A stretch of 12,983 bases of DNA. It comes from Candidatus Woesearchaeota archaeon (lineage in GTDB: Archaea; Nanobdellota; Nanobdellia; Woesearchaeales; SKIA01). The stretch covers positions 1 to 12,983 of the forward strand of contig SKXU01000035.1 of assembly GCA_007128245.1 (NCBI GenBank). Direction: 5' to 3'. A program made the translations under genes and the position numbers. Below, piece after piece: positions 6,201 through 12,956 of this stretch. The notes under the pieces are model-generated. The model had not been told where the DNA came from. It made no database searches and saw nothing but the letters and a program-made list of their open reading frames with translations. The stretch's first letter is position 1, and the number at the start of each line of letters is the position of its first letter.

Positions 6201-6509
6201 TTACCAGGTCCTGTTGGCGAACCAACCCTGTTCACTGGAGCAATAACGCTGTTTTTGATTGCGTTTGCGTGATGCGCGTTTCTTAGTACCGTGAAGTCGA
6301 TGAGCGTAACGCTTGCAATCTATGGGTGGTTTGGAGCCTCTTTGAGCAGATGTACTCTTATGATCAGTAACTAACGCCTTACAAGTTCCACAACTGTCTG
6401 CGGTCTCTTTGTCCAATAGGAACAACAAGGGATAAGTGGTATGCTGCACGTCTCTTGCAACACTTTTCTTGTGCGGGCGGTTTAGGGTGCTGTAAAAAAA
6501 TGCTTTCAT
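6201..6509 (-). CDS. Doubtful 102-aa ORF with Cys pairs and a basic region
   Basis: This minus-strand reading frame is the only one that fills the roughly 400-bp gap between NDK and the cohesin gene. It has a CGTC pair near residues 40-43, further cysteines at about 66 and 91, and a basic stretch GTKKRASRKRNQKQRYC. That stretch is loosely like the zinc ribbon at the N-terminus of some transposases, so a decayed transposase end is one possibility. Against a real gene: no Shine-Dalgarno site, no TATA box at the spacing used by neighbours, arginine codons skewed to CGC rather than the local CGA, and a T7 run in its first codons that could instead terminate the cohesin transcript. The rest of the gap shows no tRNA, rRNA or other RNA gene I can recognise. 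Confidence 0.25.
   Translation of the reverse strand: MKAFFYSTLNRPHKKSVARDVQHTTYPLLFLLDKETADSCGTCKALVTDHKSTSAQRGSKPPIDCKRYAHRLHGTKKRASRKRNQKQRYCSSEQGWFANRTW
6494..6500 (-). terminator. Possible T7 terminator of the cohesin gene
   Basis: On the minus strand a run of seven T lies about 70 nt beyond the cohesin stop codon. It is the only T-run there. It is much shorter than the other terminators in this window, and it falls inside the doubtful ORF at 6201-6509. Confidence 0.3.
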
Positions 6510-6569
6510 CGCAATAGCGTAACTACTTTTGTAAGTGAGAACTTTATTACTGAGCGTTCATCCTGCAAA

Positions 6570-7751
6570 TTATTTCTGCTGCTCTTGTTTTTTGAGTCGT
6601 ATAATCTCAGGATTTATTTTTGGTCTGCGTCCACTCAGTGAAGTAGTTGCGCTCAGTGCCACGACGAAGATAAGTGTGATGACAATCCACATGCCGCGAG
6701 AGCTGCGTGCAGTAGCGCTTGCTTGGAATCCGTCAATTGCGGAACCCCACGCGTCAGAAATATCTCCTGCGAATGTGAAGGCAGTAAACGCTCGCACTTG
6801 TCCGCGGCGATTTCCGGGGCGCTCTTGGTCGCTGCCACCATCATCTGACTCTCCGCGTCCAGCTTGGCCAGGAGGCATGCGTTGGACATCAAAGGAGATG
6901 GTGTATCGAGGGGAGACGCCGAGGGTCTCAGGATCTTGACAGCGCACATAATATGTGTATGATTGTCCGTCTGTGACAGGTATGGATTGTCTGTGGGTGG
7001 TGCTTAATGTATGCGCGAAGCGAATCATTTGGTCAAACCCTGCGGACAGAGACGTGGAATATCTACAGTCAGCAAGAATGTCTGTTTGTGCTTGTAATTC
7101 TACTTCTGTTGTGGTGCGTGGAAGCGTTCCTGAGGGTGCTAAGTTGAAGACAAGTGGCACTTGTTGCTGAGGTGGTTCTGGTTCTGGTTGTGGCTCTGGC
7201 TCTGGTTGTGGCTCTGGCTCTGGTTGTGGCTCTGGCTCTGGTTGTGGCTCTGAGCGGATAACACGAAGTTCTGTGCGCACAGCACCGGTTGTCACCTCAC
7301 TAACATCCTCGTCAATAAGCAAACTTTCTCGCAGCGCAATCCCGTGCGCATCATCAGTGACACGGAAAGCAAATGAAGCAATGACTCCTGAGCCGCTTAC
7401 GCCTGAAGGACCTTGCCGGACAAGATACACATTATCTACGACTCCTCCGCTCGTAGTGACTACGTGATCAGGAAAGAACACTTCCGCTCCTTGCAGAAGA
7501 AACTCTCCTGGTTGTGCGTACGCAAAGATAGCTACTGAAGGATTATATTGAATTGATAACTGTGCACTGTGAAGGCGTTGTACGTTATCAACGTGCACAT
7601 CGATCCACACAACATCCTCTCCTGGCTCAGCCACAGGAAGACCTACAAGGGTGGGGCTGCCAGTCATAAGCGTCACTGCGGCCGCGATGAACACAAACAA
7701 TACTGCTACGCCGGCAAGGACGTGCGAATCAGTTACTTTACTGCGAGTCAT
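6570..7751 (-). CDS. Membrane-anchored cohesin-domain protein
   Basis: This 393-residue cell-surface protein has, in order: an N-terminal hydrophobic segment (about 11-31, signal peptide or anchor); a cohesin-like domain (about 38-160); a QPEPEP-repeat spacer (167-193); an Ig-like domain (about 199-291) with CRYST and YYVRCQD, whose two cysteines probably form a disulfide; a polar Gly/Ser/Asp/Arg linker; and a transmembrane helix (about 353-372) followed by a basic 21-residue tail. The cohesin reading rests on WIDVHVDNVQ, AQLSIQYNPSVAIFAYAQPG and GVSGSGVIASFAFRV, which follow the cohesin beta-strand pattern. Cohesins bind dockerins, and two dockerin proteins are encoded nearby. Topology would place the cohesin outside and the RRPK-K tail inside. 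The ATG at 7751 lies 27 nt from a TATA box, suggesting a leaderless mRNA. The gene is divergent from EF-2. Confidence 0.82.
   Translation of the reverse strand: MTRSKVTDSHVLAGVAVLFVFIAAAVTLMTGSPTLVGLPVAEPGEDVVWIDVHVDNVQRLHSAQLSIQYNPSVAIFAYAQPGEFLLQGAEVFFPDHVVTTSGGVVDNVYLVRQGPSGVSGSGVIASFAFRVTDDAHGIALRESLLIDEDVSEVTTGAVRTELRVIRSEPQPEPEPQPEPEPQPEPEPQPEPEPPQQQVPLVFNLAPSGTLPRTTTEVELQAQTDILADCRYSTSLSAGFDQMIRFAHTLSTTHRQSIPVTDGQSYTYYVRCQDPETLGVSPRYTISFDVQRMPPGQAGRGESDDGGSDQERPGNRRGQVRAFTAFTFAGDISDAWGSAIDGFQASATARSSRGMWIVITLIFVVALSATTSLSGRRPKINPEIIRLKKQEQQK
7174..7252 (-). repeat. 18-bp tandem repeat encoding the QPEPEP spacer
   Basis: About four units of an 18-bp repeat encode successive QPEPEP blocks (residues about 167-193). 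Copies are nearly identical, so the number is likely to vary between strains. Pro/Glu spacers like this hold surface domains away from the membrane. Confidence 0.85.
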
Positions 7752-7773
7752 TACCTTCCCCTTTGATTTTTCA

Positions 7774-7782
7774 TTTTATAAA
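7774..7782 (-). promoter_or_regulatory. TATA box for the cohesin gene
   Basis: On the minus strand TTTATAAAA is centred 27 nt before the ATG at 7751, giving a predicted leaderless mRNA. A purine-rich GGGGAAGG also lies just before the ATG and could act as a ribosome binding site if transcription starts further upstream. Confidence 0.6.
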
Positions 7783-7813
7783 TGTAGCTATTTGTGCAGT
7801 TTACGACCAAAAC

Positions 7814-7822
7814 CTTAAAAAC
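7814..7822 (+). promoter_or_regulatory. TATA box for the EF-2 gene
   Basis: CTTAAAAAC is centred about 52 nt before the EF-2 ATG. It predicts transcription from near 7845 and a short leader with AAGGTGAT at 7853-7860, 9 nt before the start. The whole divergent promoter region shared with the cohesin gene is 118 bp. Confidence 0.5.
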
Positions 7823-7869
7823 AGTTACGAACTCTCCGAAAGCACAACACATAAGGTGATACGTAAACA

Positions 7870-10029
7870 ATGGCAAAGATGAGTGAACGGGTAATGACCA
7901 TTTCTGATAAACCAGAACAAATCAGAAACATAGCGATTTGTGCCCATATCGACCACGGAAAAACAACATTTTCAGACAACCTCCTCTCAGGAGCAGGGAT
8001 GATGAGCGAGGAACTTGCAGGAAAAGCACGACAATTAGACTTTCACGCAGACGAAGCAGAACGAGGAATCACGATAGATTCAGCAGCAGTGTCCATGGTA
8101 CACACGCTCAAACAAAAAGACTATCTCGTAAACCTTATCGACACTCCAGGACACGTAGATTTTGGAGGAGACGTTACGCGAGCAATGCGCGCAGTAGATG
8201 GATGCATTGTTTTGGTGTGTGCTGTAGAAGGAATCATGCCACAGACAGAAACAGTTCTTCGACAAGCACTCAGAGAACGGGTAAAACCTATTTTGTTTAT
8301 CAATAAGGTGGACCGACTCATCAAAGAATTGCAGCTTACTCCGCAAGCAATGCAAGAGCGATTCATCAAAATCATTACAAATGTTAACAAGAAGATTCAG
8401 CAACTCGCAGAAGAAGAGTACGGAAAAAAGTGGCAGCCATCAGTACAAGACGGAAGCGTCTGCTTTGGATCAGCGTTCCACAACTGGGCACTCAGCATTG
8501 ATTATATGCAAGAAAAAGGAATTACATTCCAAGAAATTATCGATGCATACCAAGGAGAAGATGGTGCCTATAAAGCTCTTGCAAAAAAAGCACCTATTCA
8601 CGAAGTGGTGCTGAATGCAGTTATCAAGCACCTGCCAAACCCGGTGGTTGCATCAGCATACCGTATCCCAAAAATCTGGCACGGGGACGTTGAGAGTCCC
8701 TTTGGGAAAAGTCTGTTAGCAGCAGATAAGACAGGGCCAATCGGATTTGTCGTCACAAAAATCGCTATTGACCCACAAGCAGGAGAGATCAGTGCAGGAA
8801 GACTTTTTTCAGGAACCATGAAGAAAGGAGCAACCCTTTATTTGAATCGTGCAGGAGTAGAAAACCGGGTGCAACAAGTGTTTGTCTACAACGGAGCAAA
8901 GCGAGAAATCGTAGACAACGTACCAGCAGGAAACATCATTGGAGTCGCAGGACTTCGAAACGCATACCCTGGAGAAAGCTGTACGACAGGCCAACAAACA
9001 CCATTTGAAGCAATCACGCACATCTTCGACCCAGTAATTACTAAGGCAATCGAAGCAAAACGCCCACAAGACTTGCCAAAACTCGTTGAAGTATTGATTC
9101 AAGTAACCAAGGAAGACCCTGGAGTACAAATCGAGATCAACCAAGAAACAGGCGAGCACCTCATGAGTGGAATGGGAGAGCTGCACCTTGAAATTATTGA
9201 GAACCGTATCAAAACAGAAAAAGGCGTAGAAGTTATCACCTCACCACCAGTAGTGGTGTTTAGAGAGACAGTAACTGGAAAAACTGCTGAAGCACAAGAA
9301 GGAAAAAGTCCAAACAAACACAACAGACTCTACTTCACAGCAGAACCAATCACTGCGCAAATGCGAGACGCAATCAAAGCAGGAAAAGTACCTTCAGGCA
9401 GAGTCAAGAAAAAAGACTCAGACCTCTGGGCAGCACTTGTTGAAGCAGGAATGGACGCAAAAGAAGCACGCTCAGTACGAGACATCTTTAACGGAAACGT
9501 TCTGATTGACGACACAAGAGGTATTGTTCACATCGGAGAAATCCAAGAACTCGTAAACGACATGTTTGAAGACGTCATGATGAAAGGACCAATCGCAAAC
9601 GAGCCCTGTTTCGGAGTCGTTGTACGCCTATTGGACGCGAAACTGCACGAAGACGCAATCCACAGAGGACCAGCACAAATGTACCCTGCAGTACGTGACG
9701 GTATCCGATCAGCAATGGCTGTTGCAAAACCACTCATCTACGAGCCAGTACAAACAATCATGTTTGACGCGCCAGAAGAATACGTGGGAGAGATTTCAAA
9801 GCTTATCTCAAACAAGCGTGGACAACTCTTGGACATGCAAGCAGAAGGAGCGATGCAACAAATCACTGCACGCATCCCAGTAGCTGAAATGTTTGGGATG
9901 TCAAACGATTTGCGCTCAGCAACCGGGGGTCGAGGAAGTTCATCAGTTATTGACCAAGCGTTCGAGCGCCTACCTGACGAACTCCAAGACAAAATTATTG
10001 GACAAATCCGAACGCGCAAAGGGTTGTAA
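7870..10029 (+). CDS. fusA: Translation elongation factor EF-2 (aEF-2)
   Basis: This 719-residue translocation GTPase catalyses movement of tRNA and mRNA through the ribosome after peptide transfer. The GTPase motifs are complete: AHIDHGKTT (25-33), ERGIT (64-68), DTPGH (91-95) and NKVD (145-148). Domain IV ends in the loop LHEDAIHRGPAQMYPAVR, where His598 aligns with the histidine modified to diphthamide in archaeal and eukaryotic EF-2. The residue needed for the modification is therefore kept; whether the genome has the dph genes cannot be seen here. Length fits archaeal EF-2. The ATG at 7870 is supported by AAGGTGAT at 9-nt spacing; later ATGs at codons 4 and 9 lack such a site. EF-2 and EF-1alpha genes are often close together in archaea; here they are about 2.9 kb apart, separated by a dockerin gene and an unknown gene. 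Confidence 0.98.
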   Translation: MAKMSERVMTISDKPEQIRNIAICAHIDHGKTTFSDNLLSGAGMMSEELAGKARQLDFHADEAERGITIDSAAVSMVHTLKQKDYLVNLIDTPGHVDFGGDVTRAMRAVDGCIVLVCAVEGIMPQTETVLRQALRERVKPILFINKVDRLIKELQLTPQAMQERFIKIITNVNKKIQQLAEEEYGKKWQPSVQDGSVCFGSAFHNWALSIDYMQEKGITFQEIIDAYQGEDGAYKALAKKAPIHEVVLNAVIKHLPNPVVASAYRIPKIWHGDVESPFGKSLLAADKTGPIGFVVTKIAIDPQAGEISAGRLFSGTMKKGATLYLNRAGVENRVQQVFVYNGAKREIVDNVPAGNIIGVAGLRNAYPGESCTTGQQTPFEAITHIFDPVITKAIEAKRPQDLPKLVEVLIQVTKEDPGVQIEINQETGEHLMSGMGELHLEIIENRIKTEKGVEVITSPPVVVFRETVTGKTAEAQEGKSPNKHNRLYFTAEPITAQMRDAIKAGKVPSGRVKKKDSDLWAALVEAGMDAKEARSVRDIFNGNVLIDDTRGIVHIGEIQELVNDMFEDVMMKGPIANEPCFGVVVRLLDAKLHEDAIHRGPAQMYPAVRDGIRSAMAVAKPLIYEPVQTIMFDAPEEYVGEISKLISNKRGQLLDMQAEGAMQQITARIPVAEMFGMSNDLRSATGGRGSSSVIDQAFERLPDELQDKIIGQIRTRKGL

Positions 10030-10037
10030 GACTGTTA

Positions 10038-10053
10038 TTTTTTTCTTTTTTTT
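10038..10053 (+). terminator. T-rich terminator of the EF-2 gene
   Basis: T7-C-T8 begins 8 nt after the EF-2 stop codon and is built like the terminator after NDK. It separates EF-2 transcription from the dockerin gene, whose TATA box follows within 10 nt. Confidence 0.8.
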
Positions 10054-10060
10054 CCGTTAC

Positions 10061-10069
10061 GTTTATATC
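10061..10069 (+). promoter_or_regulatory. TATA box for the large dockerin gene
   Basis: GTTTATATC is centred about 28 nt before the GTG start at 10093. The transcript should begin at or within a base or two of that codon (leaderless). No Shine-Dalgarno site is present. Confidence 0.6.
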
Positions 10070-10092
10070 AGTTCTACAGCAAAACACCTGTT

Positions 10093-12231
10093 GTGAACAC
10101 AAAAACACTCATTCTCCTCTGCGTACTTCTCACATGTGTGCCAACAGCAGTCGCTCTTGAGCGCACCTTCGTCTCAGCACACACAGGAGCAGGACCGTTT
10201 ACGGTGACCGTTCCGCAAGATACTGAACTTCTTGTCATCACACGGCACTACTGGTGGACAAGCACCGTATTTAGCGCAAGCATCGGAGGAGTGAGTTTTG
10301 ACCCTGCAGCAGCAGCGACAGGAAGCATGACTGCAATCATCTACACCCTCCCAAACCCGCCTACAGGAACACAAACGCTCATCCTTGAAGGAGCAGACTA
10401 CGCACACCACGTGCGCGTGTACGCATACACAGGAGTGGATCTAAACGAGCCGACAGGAGCTCACGCAGCAAGACATGGAAGCTACGAAGCACTCTCACTA
10501 GAAACACAAGCAGGAGAAGAAATCCTGTGGGCACACACGCGCTCACACCTCGCAAGCGCCCCAGTAGTGCAAGGAAGTATCACAGAACTCTTTAACGCAC
10601 AAGTACAAGACACACAAAACACTGTGGGCTACAGCACAGGACCAGGAACCATCACAGGAGGGTGGAGCGGAGCATCAGGAGCCACGGCAGCACTCATCAT
10701 CAGACCATCAACAACGCAAGAACTCTTCTTACCGGGAGACGCGAACAGAGACGGAAGAGTAGACGTCCAAGATCTCTTCTACGTAATCGGACGCATGGGA
10801 GCGCGCACAGGAGACGCTCAATTCAGCGCGAACGCAGACATGAACGGCGATGGAATCATTAACATCTTCGACCTAGTTATTGTTGCAAGAAACTACGGGA
10901 GAGACAGCGACGACGCGCCACAACCAACACTCACATTCACCGCAACCCCTACAACACTTACGCACGGAGAGCAAATAACGCTTACGTGGAGCGCGCAAGA
11001 CGCAAGCACCTGCACTGCAAGCCAAGGATGGACTGGACAGAGAGCAACCAGCGGTAGCCAAACGCTCGCACCAACACAGACAACCACGTACACGCTCGGA
11101 TGCACAGGTTTGGGAGGAGTGATTCAACAAAGTGCAACAGTCACTGTGTACCCTGCACAACCCGTCATTACGCAACTCACTCCCTCAGCATCCTCAATAA
11201 CTGTACACTTCACTCCGGGAGGCGCTGCGACAAGCCACGACGTTCACATCAGCACCACACAAGAATTTACTCCAAACACACAAAACCGCGTCGCCCAAGG
11301 ACTCTCAGGCACTGCAGATAGGCATACTATCTCAGGACTCACACCAGAAACCACATACTATATACAAGTGGTGGCGCAAAACAGCCACGCAACAGCCACG
11401 TCAGCGCAAGCAACACAAACAACCACTGCAGTAGGGGAGTTTGGCGATCTCTATGTGGGAATGAACCGCGCATCAGACCTGACGGTGCGCACAAACAACA
11501 CATGGACCACACTCCAACCTTCAGGTTGGGGATACGCGCGATACATCCACAACCATCCTGTACTCTCGCCAGGACACCCTCTTGAAGGACAATACATCGG
11601 GGAGCACCGCATCGTCGCAGAACCCACTGTGCCTGACGGTAGCGGACAAGTCCTTGAAGTATGGTATTACGCGCACTTTCCATCAGGATTTGAACCAGCA
11701 GTCCACCGCTTTGGCCTTCCTTCAGGAACACAAGACGTGTACGTCGGAGTGTGGTATCGCTACCGAGATCCTGACTTTGAGTGGGCGGCAAGCAAATCAC
11801 TGCTTATCGCAGCAGACGGAGGGTTTATGTGGTGGGAGCCACGAAACACGTTCCAATACAACCCTCCACCAGGAGACCCTTGCCACGTACCGCAAGGCAC
11901 TGTGGACGGCATTCGATCAAGTATCTCAAATAGAGATGGGTGGATACAACATGGTATGGGTGTAGAAGGCATTTGTTGGAATGTTGGGGACCCGACACAC
12001 ACAGAAGTGGTGCGAGGAGAATGGTTCCTACTTGAATTTGAGGTGCGTAGAAGCGACGGGTCAGGAAGATACTGGATTAATGGAGAACTTGTTGGGCAAT
12101 CACATAACATGTACTGGCCGGGAAGCACTTGGCAACAATTCCAGATAGGACACACGCACGGAGGGGGAGTTCCTGACAAAACACAAGACGACTTCATCCA
12201 AATAGGACAAATCATGATTGCGACAAGCTAA
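10093..12231 (+). CDS. Large secreted dockerin protein with Ig-like, FN3 and jelly-roll domains
   Basis: This 712-residue protein starts at GTG. It has a signal peptide (1 to about 21, ending in TAVA) and an unrecognised beta-rich domain (about 22-205). A full dockerin (about 214-270) follows, with two calcium loops: D216-x-N218-x-D220-G-x-x-D224-x-x-D227 and D249-x-N251-x-D253-G-x-x-N257-x-x-D260. Next come an Ig-like domain (about 278-352, TATPTTLTHGEQITLTWSA) and a fibronectin type III domain (about 354-446, ISGLTPETTYYIQVVAQN). The C-terminal domain (about 450-712) is Trp-rich and contains GEWF at W644 and YWINGEL around W661, like the C-terminal domain of the dockerin protein at 3666-4670. 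This suggests a concanavalin-A-like jelly-roll that binds or cleaves polysaccharide; I cannot assign a reaction. It probably docks to the cohesin protein encoded at 6570-7751. No membrane anchor is visible. Its stop codon overlaps the stop of the convergent gene. Confidence 0.87.
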   Translation: MNTKTLILLCVLLTCVPTAVALERTFVSAHTGAGPFTVTVPQDTELLVITRHYWWTSTVFSASIGGVSFDPAAAATGSMTAIIYTLPNPPTGTQTLILEGADYAHHVRVYAYTGVDLNEPTGAHAARHGSYEALSLETQAGEEILWAHTRSHLASAPVVQGSITELFNAQVQDTQNTVGYSTGPGTITGGWSGASGATAALIIRPSTTQELFLPGDANRDGRVDVQDLFYVIGRMGARTGDAQFSANADMNGDGIINIFDLVIVARNYGRDSDDAPQPTLTFTATPTTLTHGEQITLTWSAQDASTCTASQGWTGQRATSGSQTLAPTQTTTYTLGCTGLGGVIQQSATVTVYPAQPVITQLTPSASSITVHFTPGGAATSHDVHISTTQEFTPNTQNRVAQGLSGTADRHTISGLTPETTYYIQVVAQNSHATATSAQATQTTTAVGEFGDLYVGMNRASDLTVRTNNTWTTLQPSGWGYARYIHNHPVLSPGHPLEGQYIGEHRIVAEPTVPDGSGQVLEVWYYAHFPSGFEPAVHRFGLPSGTQDVYVGVWYRYRDPDFEWAASKSLLIAADGGFMWWEPRNTFQYNPPPGDPCHVPQGTVDGIRSSISNRDGWIQHGMGVEGICWNVGDPTHTEVVRGEWFLLEFEVRRSDGSGRYWINGELVGQSHNMYWPGSTWQQFQIGHTHGGGVPDKTQDDFIQIGQIMIATS

Positions 12232-12809
12232 AGATACAACGTCGTTGACGGGGGTGGAAGTGGATTGTTTGCTTGTCTTGTGCGCAGATCGCGTAAAAAC
12301 TCAGGAACGTGCTGATTAAGATTGGTATATGCTTCTTGTGCGACGTCAGGCAGCCTCTCAGCAAGGACGATCAGACGCTTTGCGTCCCGAGCAGTGTTGT
12401 GGGGTGTGCGTGCGGTCGCAGGAGTGCTTGCGCCAGGGTCACCAATTGCTGCGTACACGAAGTTTCCCAAACTAGTGAGTGCGGGGTGTGCTGATGCGTG
12501 AATGCGTACATCCAAACCTTCAGAGAGGTGGATTGCTTTTCTGCTCGTATCAGTATACGGTAAAGACACGCTAATACCTCCTTGTGTTCGAGGCCATGCA
12601 ATGATATCAAGAGGATATGCGTCGTGTTGATATGCTCCCATGAACTCCTCTTCTTCAAGTGTGAGCGGAACGGAACTATCCACTGGACGAACCCATGACT
12701 CTTCGGGAGCGATGTGATAGGTGCGTCGATCTGGTTCAATGCTGACGCGCTCAGAGAACATGAGTTCGAGTTCTAGTGCACCCACAGGAATACTCATGTG
12801 TCTTTTCAT
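12228..12809 (-). CDS. Hypothetical protein, 193 aa
   Basis: I do not recognise this protein. It has no signal peptide, membrane segment or cysteine. The N-terminal half is mixed and acidic (SERVSIEPDRR, then LTLEEEEF) with likely beta strands. The C-terminal part (about residues 135-180) looks helical (DAKRLIVLAERLPDVAQEAY and the following VPEFLRDLRTRQ), and the end is Pro/Thr-rich. Base composition and codon use match neighbours. I place the start at ATG 12809 because an AT-rich TATA-like element is centred 26 nt upstream and there is no Shine-Dalgarno site. ATG 12797 is an alternative. The frame extends to an ATG at 12893, but that one lies inside a TATA box. The gene converges on the large dockerin gene with overlapping stops and is divergent from EF-1alpha. 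Confidence 0.7.
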   Translation of the reverse strand: MKRHMSIPVGALELELMFSERVSIEPDRRTYHIAPEESWVRPVDSSVPLTLEEEEFMGAYQHDAYPLDIIAWPRTQGGISVSLPYTDTSRKAIHLSEGLDVRIHASAHPALTSLGNFVYAAIGDPGASTPATARTPHNTARDAKRLIVLAERLPDVAQEAYTNLNQHVPEFLRDLRTRQANNPLPPPSTTLYL

Positions 12810-12830
12810 AACAGTAGTAAAAACAACTGT

Positions 12831-12839
12831 GTTTATTAG
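12831..12839 (-). promoter_or_regulatory. TATA-like element for the hypothetical gene
   Basis: On the minus strand CTAATAAAC is centred 26 nt before the ATG at 12809, which would give a leaderless mRNA. The match is weaker than for the other promoters, and the palindromic TATA box at 12893-12900 could serve this gene instead with a leader of about 60 nt. Confidence 0.4.
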
Positions 12840-12852
12840 TGTTTGTCTCTTG

Positions 12853-12868
12853 GCGCTCGCTGGAGCGC
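12853..12868. repeat. Perfect 6-bp GC-rich inverted repeat
   Basis: GCGCTC and GAGCGC are separated by four bases (GCTG). The repeat lies 25 bp from the palindromic TATA box in the intergenic region between the hypothetical gene and EF-1alpha. It could be an operator for a dimeric regulator, or an RNA hairpin at the 5' end of a minus-strand transcript starting near 12870. Confidence 0.5.
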
Positions 12869-12892
12869 GTACAGAATGTCTCCTTAGTAACA

Positions 12893-12900
12893 TTTATAAA
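12893..12900 (+). promoter_or_regulatory. TATA box for EF-1alpha, palindromic
   Basis: TTTATAAA is a perfect palindrome with AT-rich flanks. On the plus strand it predicts transcription from about 12923, leaving a leader of about 34 nt with GGAGGG at 12942-12947, 9 nt before the EF-1alpha ATG. Being symmetrical it could also drive minus-strand transcription from about 12870. Confidence 0.55.
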
Positions 12901-12956
12901 GCAACCTGAGTTCTCCAGAAATTGACCAACCAAACGACCACGGAGGGTTTACTAGA

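Noticed and set aside
6185..6569. SRP RNA, RNase P RNA or tRNA in the intergenic gap
   Set aside because: I looked for the conserved RNase P core strings, the SRP helix 8 pattern and tRNA arms on both strands and saw none; box C- and D-like strings occur but not in a paired arrangement.
7174..7252. Possible CRISPR-like or regulatory tandem array
   Set aside because: The repeat is in frame, has no spacers, and codes a QPEPEP linker in the cohesin protein.
8080..9323. Long minus-strand open frames across the EF-2 gene
   Set aside because: They are antisense shadows of a well conserved gene, with low-complexity Cys/Ser-rich translations and no promoter or ribosome binding site.
12810..12893. 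Longer start (ATG 12893) for the minus-strand hypothetical gene
   Set aside because: That ATG falls within the palindromic TATA box, upstream of any transcript start it could produce.
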